From Deltaproteobacteria bacterium (GTDB lineage Bacteria > Bdellovibrionota > Bdellovibrionia > Bdellovibrionales > JAMPXM01): 64,000 bases of DNA. Positions 1-7,908 of this stretch are shown here, in pieces. Numbering within the stretch: position 1 is the stretch's first letter; each line of letters opens with the position of its first letter. Made by a program: the position numbers and the translations under genes. The DNA is taken from positions 124,001 through 188,000 of the forward strand of contig JAFLCB010000002.1 in assembly GCA_017302795.1 (NCBI GenBank), in the 5' to 3' direction. The notes below the pieces were generated by a model that searched no databases, had not been told where the DNA came from, and saw only the letters and a list, made by a program, of their open reading frames with translations.

Positions 1-189
1 TGTCGACTTTAACTAAACAGAACAACGAAACAAATCGCGAGACGTCGATCCAAAGCGATAAGACCGAAAGCGATACGACTCATCCGATGGGCCTTCGGGC
101 AAACTCTCGGGCGGCAGCGGCAGATAAAGTCGCGGGCCAAGATTTCGTTGTTTCCAAAGACGCCCATCCCATTTTTAGCGGAGTCCGCA

Positions 190-1998
190 GTGAAGTTTTC
201 AGAGTTTCATCTCCATCCATCTCTACAAGCCACTCTCGATCAAATTGGTTTTCAAGAGTGCACCCCGGTCCAAGAACATACGATCCCGGCCATTCTCGAC
301 GCTAAAGACGTCGCGGGCCTTGCGCAAACGGGCACCGGTAAAACTGCCGCCTTTTTGTTGCCGCTCATGGAACGTATCCTTCGCGCTCAAGATTTAAAAC
401 GCGAATCAGGAGCCGCACCTGGCACCGCCGACCCAACAGTAGACGGGACAACGCCAGAGTATCGCGAGATGTTGACGGCACGTGCGTTTCCAGACTGGGC
501 GCCAATGAACTTCATTCTTTGCTTAGTTCCAACTCGCGAGTTGGCTGAACAGGTATACGAGAATGCAGTGAAGTTCGGTCAGGGTTCAGGACTTCGCGCG
601 GTTTCAATATACGGTGGTGTCGCCTACGACAAACAAAAGGAAGCTCTGCGCGGCGGCGTCGAGTTCGTCATCGCGACGCCGGGTCGCTTGATCGATCTCT
701 ACAAAGAAAACCTCGTCGACATGAAGCAGGTTCGCGGAATCGTCTTTGACGAGGCTGACCGCATGTTCGACATGGGGTTCAAAGATGACATGAAGTATAT
801 TCTGACGCGCGTTCCGAAAGAGCGTCAGTTTATGGTTTTCTCGGCGACTTTGAACCTCGATGTCATGAACACGGCCTATCAATTTGGCGCGAACCCGGTC
901 GAGTTCAATGTTTCTCGCGATCAAGCCAAAGCTGAAAATGTCGACGACAAGATTTTGCACGTTGGCCAAGACGAAAAAGGTGCCCATCTTTTGGCTCTTT
1001 TAAAACTTCATAGCCCTCGTCAGGCGATTATTTTTTCGAACTTCAAAATGAACGTGCCAAGAATTTCGCAGTTTTTGAACGACAACGGCATGCCGGCGGT
1101 GGCGATTTCCTCGCTACTGACACAGTCTCAAAGAAATCGCGTCATGGAACAGTTCAAAGGCGATAGCGATAAGAACATTCTTGTTGCGACAGATGTTGCG
1201 GCCCGCGGCCTCGACATCAAAGGCGTCGATATGGTTGTTAACTACGAACTTCCAGATGATCCGGAAAACTATGTACATAGAATAGGCCGCACCGGTCGCG
1301 CAGGCGCCAACGGGCTTGCATTTTCACTCGTAAGCGATCGCGATGTCGACGCACTTTCGAGAGTCGAGGGATATTTGAAACACAAAGTGAATGTCGACTT
1401 CGTTGAAGAAGACAAATTGCCAAAAGAATTTAAAGCGATGCAGTCGGATCGTTCGCAAAAAGATTTCTCTCGCGAATTTGAGGGGCGTGGATCGTCAGGT
1501 GGCGATCGTTCATCTGGCGGCGGCCGTTCTTCGGGTGGCCCGGGTGGCGGTAGAGGCGGACGCGATGGTGGACGTGACGGCGGGCGCGATGCCGGACGTG
1601 GCGGTCGACCAGGGCGCGATGGTGGTCGCGGCGAAAGTCGCGATCGTGGCGGAGAGCGCGGCGGTCGACGTGATCAACGTGCGGAAGGTGGACCGCGGCC
1701 GGGTGGGGAAGTGGCTCGTCCACAACCAACGCCAAGTGCGCAACGTGGGCCAAGTCCTATTCAACCGAGAGATCCCAACGCACCAATTCCACAGCAAGCA
1801 AAAGGTGGACGTGGAGCTGATCGTCATGCAGGAAAAGGCGGCGGCAAAGGTCGCGTCGTGAATGGCAAGCAGCACGGCGGTAAAGGTGGCGGTCGCGACC
1901 ATGGCAAAAAAGGCGGAAGTCGTCCGCAGCCAGTTGGATCGCAAGCTTCACTTGGTCAAAAAGTAACAGGGTTTTTCAAGCGACTTTTTGGTCAGTAG
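190..1998 (+). CDS. DEAD-box RNA helicase, RhlE-like, with RG/GD-rich tail
   Basis: ATP-dependent RNA helicase expected to act on structured RNA in the cytoplasm. All core motifs are visible: a Q motif (GFQECTPVQ, about residue 20), Walker A AQTGTGKT (about 45), PTRELA, TPGRL, DEAD in FDEADRMFDMGF (about 187), SAT, ARGLDIKGVD and HRIGRTGR (about 360). An insert of roughly 30 residues precedes PTRELA. From about residue 440 the protein becomes Gly/Arg/Asp-rich and then basic, an RNA-binding tail like those of RhlE/DeaD proteins. I prefer the GTG at 190, giving MKFSEFHLHPSLQ like other RhlE N-termini, with GGAG 6 bases upstream; a TTG at 148 would add 14 residues. The subfamily is less certain than the helicase assignment. 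Confidence 0.93.
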   Translation: MKFSEFHLHPSLQATLDQIGFQECTPVQEHTIPAILDAKDVAGLAQTGTGKTAAFLLPLMERILRAQDLKRESGAAPGTADPTVDGTTPEYREMLTARAFPDWAPMNFILCLVPTRELAEQVYENAVKFGQGSGLRAVSIYGGVAYDKQKEALRGGVEFVIATPGRLIDLYKENLVDMKQVRGIVFDEADRMFDMGFKDDMKYILTRVPKERQFMVFSATLNLDVMNTAYQFGANPVEFNVSRDQAKAENVDDKILHVGQDEKGAHLLALLKLHSPRQAIIFSNFKMNVPRISQFLNDNGMPAVAISSLLTQSQRNRVMEQFKGDSDKNILVATDVAARGLDIKGVDMVVNYELPDDPENYVHRIGRTGRAGANGLAFSLVSDRDVDALSRVEGYLKHKVNVDFVEEDKLPKEFKAMQSDRSQKDFSREFEGRGSSGGDRSSGGGRSSGGPGGGRGGRDGGRDGGRDAGRGGRPGRDGGRGESRDRGGERGGRRDQRAEGGPRPGGEVARPQPTPSAQRGPSPIQPRDPNAPIPQQAKGGRGADRHAGKGGGKGRVVNGKQHGGKGGGRDHGKKGGSRPQPVGSQASLGQKVTGFFKRLFGQ

Positions 1999-2040
1999 CT
2001 TTCCAGCGGCGAAGTTTTTCGCGACTGGTTTTAAAAACTA

Positions 2041-2070
2041 AAAAGGCGACCGAACTGGTCGCCTTTTTTA
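2041..2070 (+). terminator. Rho-independent terminator of the helicase gene
   Basis: A stem AAAAGGCGACC / GGTCGCCTTTT with a 5-base loop is followed directly by a T run. It lies 43 bases after the helicase stop codon. The A-rich left side could also allow it to work for minus-strand transcripts. Confidence 0.85.
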
Positions 2071-2105
2071 CTTTGAAAGCGGTTCGAACTAAAATCGTTG
2101 AATCA

Positions 2106-2234
2106 TCAAGGCGAACAGAACGTTGGTGAGTCGTCGATCTTTGCAAGTTCGATAAATATATGTGAGTTGATCAGCGCTTCCTTGTGATCTTCCGTCGCGT
2201 TGGATTTCAACGCAGTTAGAATTCCTGTCGCCAT
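2106..2234 (-). CDS. possible small or decayed ORF, 42 residues
   Basis: A short minus-strand frame starts at ATG 2234 and reads MATGILTALKSNATEDHKEA, ending in SPTFCSP and TGA. Its composition looks more protein-like than chance and it lies just downstream of a secreted-protein gene. In another frame an upstream ATG at 2271 begins MKLLTLAAVS and then stops, which looks like the start of a signal peptide. One frameshift would join the two into a small secreted protein, so this could be a decayed gene. No ribosome binding site is convincing. Function unknown. Confidence 0.25.
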   Translation of the reverse strand: MATGILTALKSNATEDHKEALINSHIFIELAKIDDSPTFCSP

Positions 2235-2287
2235 GTGCTCAGGAAACAGCGGCCAACGTGAGTAATTTCATGTGAACTTCTATTTTT

Positions 2288-2947
2288 TTATTTCTGGTTT
2301 TTTAGTTTCGCGAGCGCGAGGTTGGTTTGAATCAGTTGATCGACTTGAATGAGGTGATCGACGCCCCGGCGCGCTTGTGGATCGACATCGACGTATTCTT
2401 GGCTTTTGGTGTCGAAGACTCGAAGATTTCCGCTGGATTGTTGGAATCGGTACGTCGAAGTCGGCATGATCAGGACAACGGGATCCGAAGAGTTCCTTGG
2501 AATGACCATGGCGTAAGGTGCATCAAGGGTAAGTCGCCCTTTTACGAACACCATTCCAGCAAAATAAGTGTCCAAAGATTTATCCGACGTAAATGTTTCT
2601 TCAAAACATTTATGTAGTGGATACGTCGAGGATAGTTCTTGGAGAGCTGTCCACGATGCTACAGTGATCATCACGATTTGCGCTTGCGAGGTTCCGGGCA
2701 CATTTGTCATGTCTTTGACAAGTCGCTGGACTCGTAATGCTTTATCCTCGTACTCAACCCATTGCAAAGCGGTGTAAGCCGCGCGTGAAACCGGACTGTT
2801 CTTTGTGCGCTCAATGGAAGAATCGAACTGGCATGAAGTGCGGCGGTTCTCGCTTCCGAGGGCGTGAGACGCAGATGTCGTAACGATCAGGCACAACAAT
2901 GCGCCAATGCGTAAATGGCTTGGGATAAGTCCATAGAAGTTCGTCAT
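2288..2947 (-). CDS. secreted protein of unknown function
   Basis: A 219-residue protein I do not recognise. The N-terminus has a hydrophobic stretch (GALLCLIVTTSASHALG, about residues 16-32) that fits a Sec signal peptide with cleavage near Ala-Leu-Gly. The mature part has two cysteines (in RTSCQFD and HKCFEET) that could pair in the periplasm. The middle holds a segment (AYMVIPRNSSDPVVLIMPTS) that looks like beta structure; the C-terminus is hydrophilic and helical. It stands alone: the helicase is convergent and the next minus-strand gene is 214 bases upstream. AGGAC lies just upstream of the ATG. Confidence 0.75.
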   Translation of the reverse strand: MTNFYGLIPSHLRIGALLCLIVTTSASHALGSENRRTSCQFDSSIERTKNSPVSRAAYTALQWVEYEDKALRVQRLVKDMTNVPGTSQAQIVMITVASWTALQELSSTYPLHKCFEETFTSDKSLDTYFAGMVFVKGRLTLDAPYAMVIPRNSSDPVVLIMPTSTYRFQQSSGNLRVFDTKSQEYVDVDPQARRGVDHLIQVDQLIQTNLALAKLKNQK

Positions 2948-3161
2948 AATAGGTCCTCTTTAGCTTTCTCTGACGGCCTATAAAGCAAGGACCATGGATT
3001 ATCGGCAATGAGGCTGAAAATGCAGGGAATCAGAAGGAATTGACGGTAATTAGTCTTTGGGCCGTCGGCCGGCAAGCGCAACTGCGAGTAGACTTTTTAC
3101 ACGTTTTGAAGGTGTGGCAGTGCGGATATTGTCACTGGCTCGAGGGCGACACGCGACCCAC

Positions 3162-4646
3162 TTAACGACGGCGAAGTTTAGCTCGGGCGGTAATTTCTGA
3201 CCAGTCCGCCATAATTGCTTCGAAGGCATTTTTCGCGATTACTTCGTTACCCTTAAGTTTTGCGTGACCAAAATCCAAGCCCTGATCTCGTCCAAAATAA
3301 TCACTAAAATACTCACTTTGGTTTTCGGCGTTTACGATTTCAACGAAATTGCGATTGCTGATAAAGCGGACGGACTTGAAGGCCGATTCAAATTCCGGGT
3401 CCACTTTCTCAATTTCTTGGGTGTCATAAAATGACGACGCGTAGCTGGCGAAGTCCTTACCATAGGATCGAACGAAAAACCCTTTCAGGCCATTCACCAG
3501 CCCCGTCGGATACTGCATTATGAACCAAAGCGAATTTGATTTTTCGACTAGGTTTAGCATTTTGATGTAAGATATTCGTGTCGATTCGAAACTTCGCCTT
3601 GCTGGATCGAACTCGAACCCCGCTTGTGAGAGAATTTTGTCTATTACCGGATCTTTGAACTTCGGGTTAAGCGTGGCCATGGTCAAAAGCGGTGCTCGAA
3701 TTCTGGCTCCAAGTTTGATTGCTTCCTTTATTTCTTCAAGACAGTTCTTCCCTAGCGCCAAACGAATGTTGCAAAGAGTTTCTAAACCCGCTTCGTCAAG
3801 CAGGAGGACGGGACCATAGTCTTTCGACAATACGCTTTCGGCCACTTCTAGCAGCCTTCTCTTGGCGGTTTCATCACGGCGCCTAGTTGATGGCTCGTGG
3901 GCATACATGAACAGGTCGCCAGCCACCTTAATATTTAGTACATTTTGGTCGTCGCCGAATTCCGCTTGGAGTTTGCTGAGGCTTTCGAGAAATTCGTCGA
4001 TACGGGCTTGGGCTGTATCAGCCTCTGCTTGAAACTGACTAAATAGCTCCGTTCCCTTTCCTACCGCTTTAAGCTGTCGGGCAGTATAGCGATCGACTTT
4101 TGCGAAGTGAGGAGTACTGAGATCGATTTGAAAACAAGCGGGACACGTCCATGCGACCGACGCCCAGTAAAGAAACCGATAGGTGTGGCTCCACTTCGCA
4201 AGAGGGTGACGTTCGCGAAAAAAAATCGACTTGTCGTTGATTCCCATCATTGAGATTACAACGTCGGCGTTGAATTTTTCGAGCCCGTTTTCAACCTCAG
4301 TGACGAGGAAAGGGGTGTTCGATGCTGCTCGTCCGATATTGAAAACCGCGACTCTTTCCTTTGCCCCGATCCTTTTCAGCTGGTTATTCAGCATTTTTTC
4401 AAGAAGAGCCGGCCAGGTGTGCTGGGGCGGTCCTGAGCCAATCGCAGCAGTCGTTGATTCGCCGACTGTCAGTATGCGAATTCGATCGGTGTCTTCCAAC
4501 TGACCAAGATCGAAATTGTCCATTGTGGGTGGAGGATTGACCGCGTGAAAAATTCGAAGCGCGACTTCCGCGAAGCAAAGTGTAAACAGGAGGCCAACTA
4601 CAGAAGCGCCAATTTTTTTTTGATTCAGTTGTAGCATTCTAACCAA
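3162..4646 (-). CDS. membrane-anchored SGNH/GDSL-like hydrolase
   Basis: A 494-residue protein with one N-terminal membrane segment (about residues 12-32) followed by an SGNH-hydrolase-like fold. Block I is ILTVGEST (about residues 58-65) with the presumed nucleophile Ser in GES. The block III Asn is in MMGINDKS, and the block V Asp/His pair is in LDFGHAKLKG near the C-terminus. A long middle insert, rich in charged helices, separates blocks III and V. Such enzymes de-acylate or esterify envelope carbohydrates and lipids; the substrate cannot be read from the sequence. The anchor and lack of a cleavage site suggest a periplasm-facing catalytic domain. No sugar-biosynthesis genes are adjacent. 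Confidence 0.75.
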   Translation of the reverse strand: MVRMLQLNQKKIGASVVGLLFTLCFAEVALRIFHAVNPPPTMDNFDLGQLEDTDRIRILTVGESTTAAIGSGPPQHTWPALLEKMLNNQLKRIGAKERVAVFNIGRAASNTPFLVTEVENGLEKFNADVVISMMGINDKSIFFRERHPLAKWSHTYRFLYWASVAWTCPACFQIDLSTPHFAKVDRYTARQLKAVGKGTELFSQFQAEADTAQARIDEFLESLSKLQAEFGDDQNVLNIKVAGDLFMYAHEPSTRRRDETAKRRLLEVAESVLSKDYGPVLLLDEAGLETLCNIRLALGKNCLEEIKEAIKLGARIRAPLLTMATLNPKFKDPVIDKILSQAGFEFDPARRSFESTRISYIKMLNLVEKSNSLWFIMQYPTGLVNGLKGFFVRSYGKDFASYASSFYDTQEIEKVDPEFESAFKSVRFISNRNFVEIVNAENQSEYFSDYFGRDQGLDFGHAKLKGNEVIAKNAFEAIMADWSEITARAKLRRR

Positions 4647-4670
4647 AATATTCGCGCGAGTTCGTGAAAG

Positions 4671-5261
4671 CTACCACTGAAAAGTTTTGACGATGGAATT
4701 GCATGACTTAAGTGTGCCTGAAAAGTCCGTTGCGTGATCACGACAGGTAAGTATTGCGGCCCGTTTACGTCCTTCGTTAACGAACACCACTTGGCGAAGT
4801 TGCATGCGAGAGTCTCGATTCATCAGATCGATCACGTGTCCGCGCACTCCACTTTGCGAAAACGGTTGCGAGCCGAGGACATCAAAACCAAACCGGGGAT
4901 ATTCTTTGATCCAGCGCCCGATGTAACGATCAGCTGTCGACCCGCGTGCAAGTCGGTCGACTCTAACTGTGAGCGACGCTTTTGAGTCCGTCTGTGGACT
5001 TCGATACACAGTCAAAATAGTTTGATTGCCCTTTGGCGGAGCCGCTTGGAGCCAACCCGAATCACCCGCGTGCAGACGGAACCCATCTGGTGATCGAAAA
5101 AAACCAAGTCGAGGTGCGATGATCCGCGAACTTGATGCAGCTGGGTGGGGAGACGCATGGACTTCGTCGGTGGCACAGACAACGACAAACTGAATCGCAA
5201 GCAGTGCTCCAAATAGAAAGCTCGTCGCCATACTTGGTTTCAGATTTCGGATGTTTCCCAT
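4671..5261 (-). CDS. secreted protein of unknown function
   Basis: The product is 196 residues from ATG 5261, chosen because GGAGG lies 9-10 bases upstream; a longer frame reaches 5324. An N-terminal signal peptide (ATSFLFGALLAIQFVVVCA) ends near HAS. The mature domain has a pattern of alternating beta strands (FRSPDGFRLHAGDSGWLQAA, LTVYRSP, ASLTVRVDRL, VRGHVIDL, RQVVFV, AAILTCRD) and ends CNSIVKTFQW. This layout is reminiscent of small PsbP/DcrB-type envelope proteins, but the resemblance is weak. Two cysteines near the C-terminus may form a disulfide. It lies 24 bases upstream of the SGNH hydrolase gene in the same orientation and may share its transcript. Confidence 0.7.
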   Translation of the reverse strand: MGNIRNLKPSMATSFLFGALLAIQFVVVCATDEVHASPHPAASSSRIIAPRLGFFRSPDGFRLHAGDSGWLQAAPPKGNQTILTVYRSPQTDSKASLTVRVDRLARGSTADRYIGRWIKEYPRFGFDVLGSQPFSQSGVRGHVIDLMNRDSRMQLRQVVFVNEGRKRAAILTCRDHATDFSGTLKSCNSIVKTFQW

Positions 5262-5405
5262 AACGTCGCGCCTCCATGCAGACGTATTGCAAGCCAATCT
5301 GGCTCGCAGTGCAGCACAGTCCATGTGCTCATCGCACCATTTCTTAAACTATCTTAAATGAACCAAAGCGCAAGAGTCTTTCTTCACCGATTGTTTCAAC
5401 TGGGT

Positions 5406-6650
5406 TTACTGACAAGAAGTCGATAGGTTAGAACTGGTAGCAAACGAGACTCGAGCAATCCCCGTTACGCCCGCCTGGCTTTGCGTAAAAAACAGGCTCT
5501 GACTATTCGGCGAGAAACTCGCTTCGTATTCATCTCCGGGAATTTCCGTCAGATTGCGGTAACACTTTCCAGTCCGATGAATAGTTGCCAAATTCAATCC
5601 TCGGTTGGCCGTTGGGGTTGAGAATACAATCCATTGTCCACTCGGGTCGATCGCCAAATCACCTGCAACAACTGCCGTGTCGTCACCGACTCTTTGCGCT
5701 GATTTGCCAGACATATCAGTGGTCCACATCGCAGAACCGTTGGCCCACAATGCCTGTCCCGTATCCGGGAAAATCTGCACGGAAACCAAAGCCGCGTTCT
5801 CGGAAACTCCACTTGGACGTTCCACGATCAGCGGTTGCCAAGAAACTGCGCCAGGATTTTTTAAGTTTTTCGAAAAGCCAAGACGATAGACTTTTTCTCG
5901 CGCGGACTTCCTGCCGGGGAGGGAGAGAGCAAGCAACAGTCCATTGTTTCCTTCACGATCTCGCGCAAAGACAAACTTTCCCGCAAACCCACGATCAGAT
6001 TCGCCCGAAATCGGCTGCCAAACTGTTCCGCGTTTTCCAGCCGCAGGAATTTCGATCAAGAGCTCATGCTCTAGTTCAGGAGTGCCATTTTGCTTTGGCT
6101 TTGCCAGAAACCGACTTTGATATTCCGTTAGCAATCGATGGCTAGAGCGGACAGCGCGCGAAGAACTGGAAATTAAAAGACGAGCTTGGTTACCAAGACC
6201 GATCATTCCGATCGGCTCGACGTCTCCAGCATCGTAAGACACCCTTCGCTCGAGGCCTTTTGTGATATCGGCTTCGAAAATTTGCCAGCGGTCGATGCCG
6301 ATACGACGACTGGTAAAAGCGATTTGATCATCTGTTAAAGCGATGGGGCGCCGGCTTTCGCCTGCCGTTACGATACTTCGTGCAACTGTCGGAACTCCGT
6401 CGAACATGACGGCGGCGCCCTCCAGATCACGTTCAGTAAAAGTTTTTGCATCTGGCGCGACCTCTGGTGCTGAGCCAAGCCCAGCATCAGGGGACGACGC
6501 GGCAACGGGCTCTTTTGCGGGTGCCGCAGTTGGTTTTGATTGGCAAGAAGCGAGCGAGAATAAAAACCACGGTAGCAGCAAAGGCGCACGCAAAGCTGGA
6601 AGCAGAGTCATTGGCAAAAGCATGGATAAATCAATCTTGGGAAAACGCAT
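5406..6650 (-). CDS. putative lipoprotein with TolB-like beta-propeller repeats
   Basis: The product is 414 residues from ATG 6650; a GTG sits one codon earlier. A hydrophobic N-terminus ends in a lipobox-like FSLASC (about residue 37), followed by an Ala/Pro-rich linker, so it is probably an envelope lipoprotein. The body carries repeated blocks typical of TolB/WD40-like blades: IALTDDQIAFTSRR, LAIDPSGQWIVFSTPTANRG, and YEASFSPNSQSLFFTQS. Such propellers usually mediate protein contacts. It begins 12 bases after the mutY stop codon, so the two are probably co-transcribed, although a functional link is not obvious. Confidence 0.72.
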   Translation of the reverse strand: MRFPKIDLSMLLPMTLLPALRAPLLLPWFLFSLASCQSKPTAAPAKEPVAASSPDAGLGSAPEVAPDAKTFTERDLEGAAVMFDGVPTVARSIVTAGESRRPIALTDDQIAFTSRRIGIDRWQIFEADITKGLERRVSYDAGDVEPIGMIGLGNQARLLISSSSRAVRSSHRLLTEYQSRFLAKPKQNGTPELEHELLIEIPAAGKRGTVWQPISGESDRGFAGKFVFARDREGNNGLLLALSLPGRKSAREKVYRLGFSKNLKNPGAVSWQPLIVERPSGVSENAALVSVQIFPDTGQALWANGSAMWTTDMSGKSAQRVGDDTAVVAGDLAIDPSGQWIVFSTPTANRGLNLATIHRTGKCYRNLTEIPGDEYEASFSPNSQSLFFTQSQAGVTGIARVSFATSSNLSTSCQ

Positions 6651-6662
6651 CACAGTCTCAGT

Positions 6663-7664
6663 TTAGCCTAGATGTAATGCTTTGCGCACGAGCGATGATG
6701 GAATCGCAGACTTTAGGTCTTGCGGCAGGACCCAAGTTGCGGCCGCCTCGACCTTTTTCCCAACCTGGTTATTAGTTTGGGAATTAAGACGCACGAAAAT
6801 TTCATGGTGGGTGACTGCTCCTTTAAGAGCGAATTTCTTAGGTCGCGAACTTTCCTTTTTTACTTTTCCCGGGGGAACCAGATGGCCTCGAAGAAAAGGA
6901 GCATAATCGTTCTTTACCAGTAGGAAACCTCGCTTCGGGGATTTAGTGACTTTGATCTCCCAGACCCAGAATTCAGTTTTCCTGCGCGGCTTAGAAACAG
7001 GTCTTTTTAAGACCGTTTCATTTTTTCTTGCATGACAAAGCTTGTTCCAAGGGCAGAGAAGGCAGCTTGGTGCGGAAGATGTGCAGACGGTGGCGCCAAG
7101 TTCCATCAATCCTTGATTCAAATCGCTTGGATTCTGACGAGCAACCATTTCATCGGCGAGTTTCTGAAAGACTTCGCGGCCTGCAGGTTTCCACCATTCA
7201 ACATCGAGATCGTAGAATCTTGATAGAACGCGGATGACGTTGCCGTCGACGACGCCAGTTTTTTCTCCGAAAGCAAGGCTAGCAACGGCGCGCGCAGTGT
7301 AGGGTCCAAAGCCAGGAAGCTGAAGTAGTTCAGTGTGGGACTTCGGAAATGTTGGAAGCGCCGCGATTTTTAAAGCAGAGGCATGAAGTGCGCGGGCGCG
7401 AGAATAGTAGCCGAGGCCAGCCCACATCTCGAGGACGTCTTCAAGTTTTGCAGTCGCCAATTTTTCGATGTTTGGAAATCTCGCTAAGAATTTTTCATAA
7501 TATGGAATGACTGCGGTGACAGTAGTCTGCTGAAGCATCACCTCGGAGATCCAAATTCTGTAAGGATCCGTGGACGCACGCCAAGGAAGCGATCGGCGAT
7601 GAGTGCGATACCAGCTAACAAGAAGGGCCGCTGGTTTCTGGCGAGGGACAGATTTAGTGACCAT
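6663..7664 (-). CDS. mutY: A/G-specific adenine glycosylase MutY
   Basis: Base-excision repair enzyme that removes adenine mispaired with 8-oxoguanine. Catalytic Glu41 lies in SEVMLQQT, the helix-hairpin-helix in LPGFGPYTARAV (about residues 117-127), and catalytic Asp140 in GVVDGNV. The [4Fe-4S] cysteines 194, 201, 204 and 210 have the MutY/EndoIII spacing C-x6-C-x2-C-x5-C. The C-terminal 110 residues form the divergent NUDIX-like 8-oxoG recognition domain. At 333 residues it is slightly shorter than E. coli MutY. It heads a short minus-strand unit with the lipoprotein gene. Confidence 0.95.
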   Translation of the reverse strand: MVTKSVPRQKPAALLVSWYRTHRRSLPWRASTDPYRIWISEVMLQQTTVTAVIPYYEKFLARFPNIEKLATAKLEDVLEMWAGLGYYSRARALHASALKIAALPTFPKSHTELLQLPGFGPYTARAVASLAFGEKTGVVDGNVIRVLSRFYDLDVEWWKPAGREVFQKLADEMVARQNPSDLNQGLMELGATVCTSSAPSCLLCPWNKLCHARKNETVLKRPVSKPRRKTEFWVWEIKVTKSPKRGFLLVKNDYAPFLRGHLVPPGKVKKESSRPKKFALKGAVTHHEIFVRLNSQTNNQVGKKVEAAATWVLPQDLKSAIPSSLVRKALHLG

Positions 7665-7825
7665 AGGTTTGAGCGAGAATAGGTGAAGTTGCCAAATTTT
7701 GTCACGGCTCTGAAAAAGCGCAGGTCATTTCATTCCGCGTGGGGCCCCTAATGCGCAGCTGCGTGTCAAACGCAGATGCCCCGTTTGCGCCTCGAAATTG
7801 CACTCCCAAATGTGCGCAAACCAGT

Positions 7826-7865
7826 CCTTGGCGGCTTAAGTCGCCAAGGCGCTATTCGCTTTTTT
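7826..7865 (+). terminator. stem-loop in the leader of the transglycosylase gene
   Basis: CCTTGGCG (7826-7833) pairs perfectly with CGCCAAGG (7842-7849) around an 8-base loop; a T run follows after 10 bases at 7860. It lies 60 bases before the start of the next gene in an otherwise featureless 240-base divergent gap. It could be an attenuator/terminator or an mRNA leader hairpin. Confidence 0.4.
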
Positions 7866-7908
7866 GCAATGATTTTCCGGCTAAGCGTTTATGGATAGGA
7901 GCCTTACC

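Noticed and set aside
3-305. Open frame at the left edge that could be the end of an upstream gene
   Set aside because: It runs through the start of the helicase in another frame, and its composition (Ser/Thr/Arg/Asp) shows no recognisable family; it is probably the helicase upstream region.
1430-1951. Long antisense reading frames across the helicase RG-rich tail
   Set aside because: They are His/Arg- and Ala/Thr-rich mirror images of a GC-rich repetitive coding region with no ribosome binding site.
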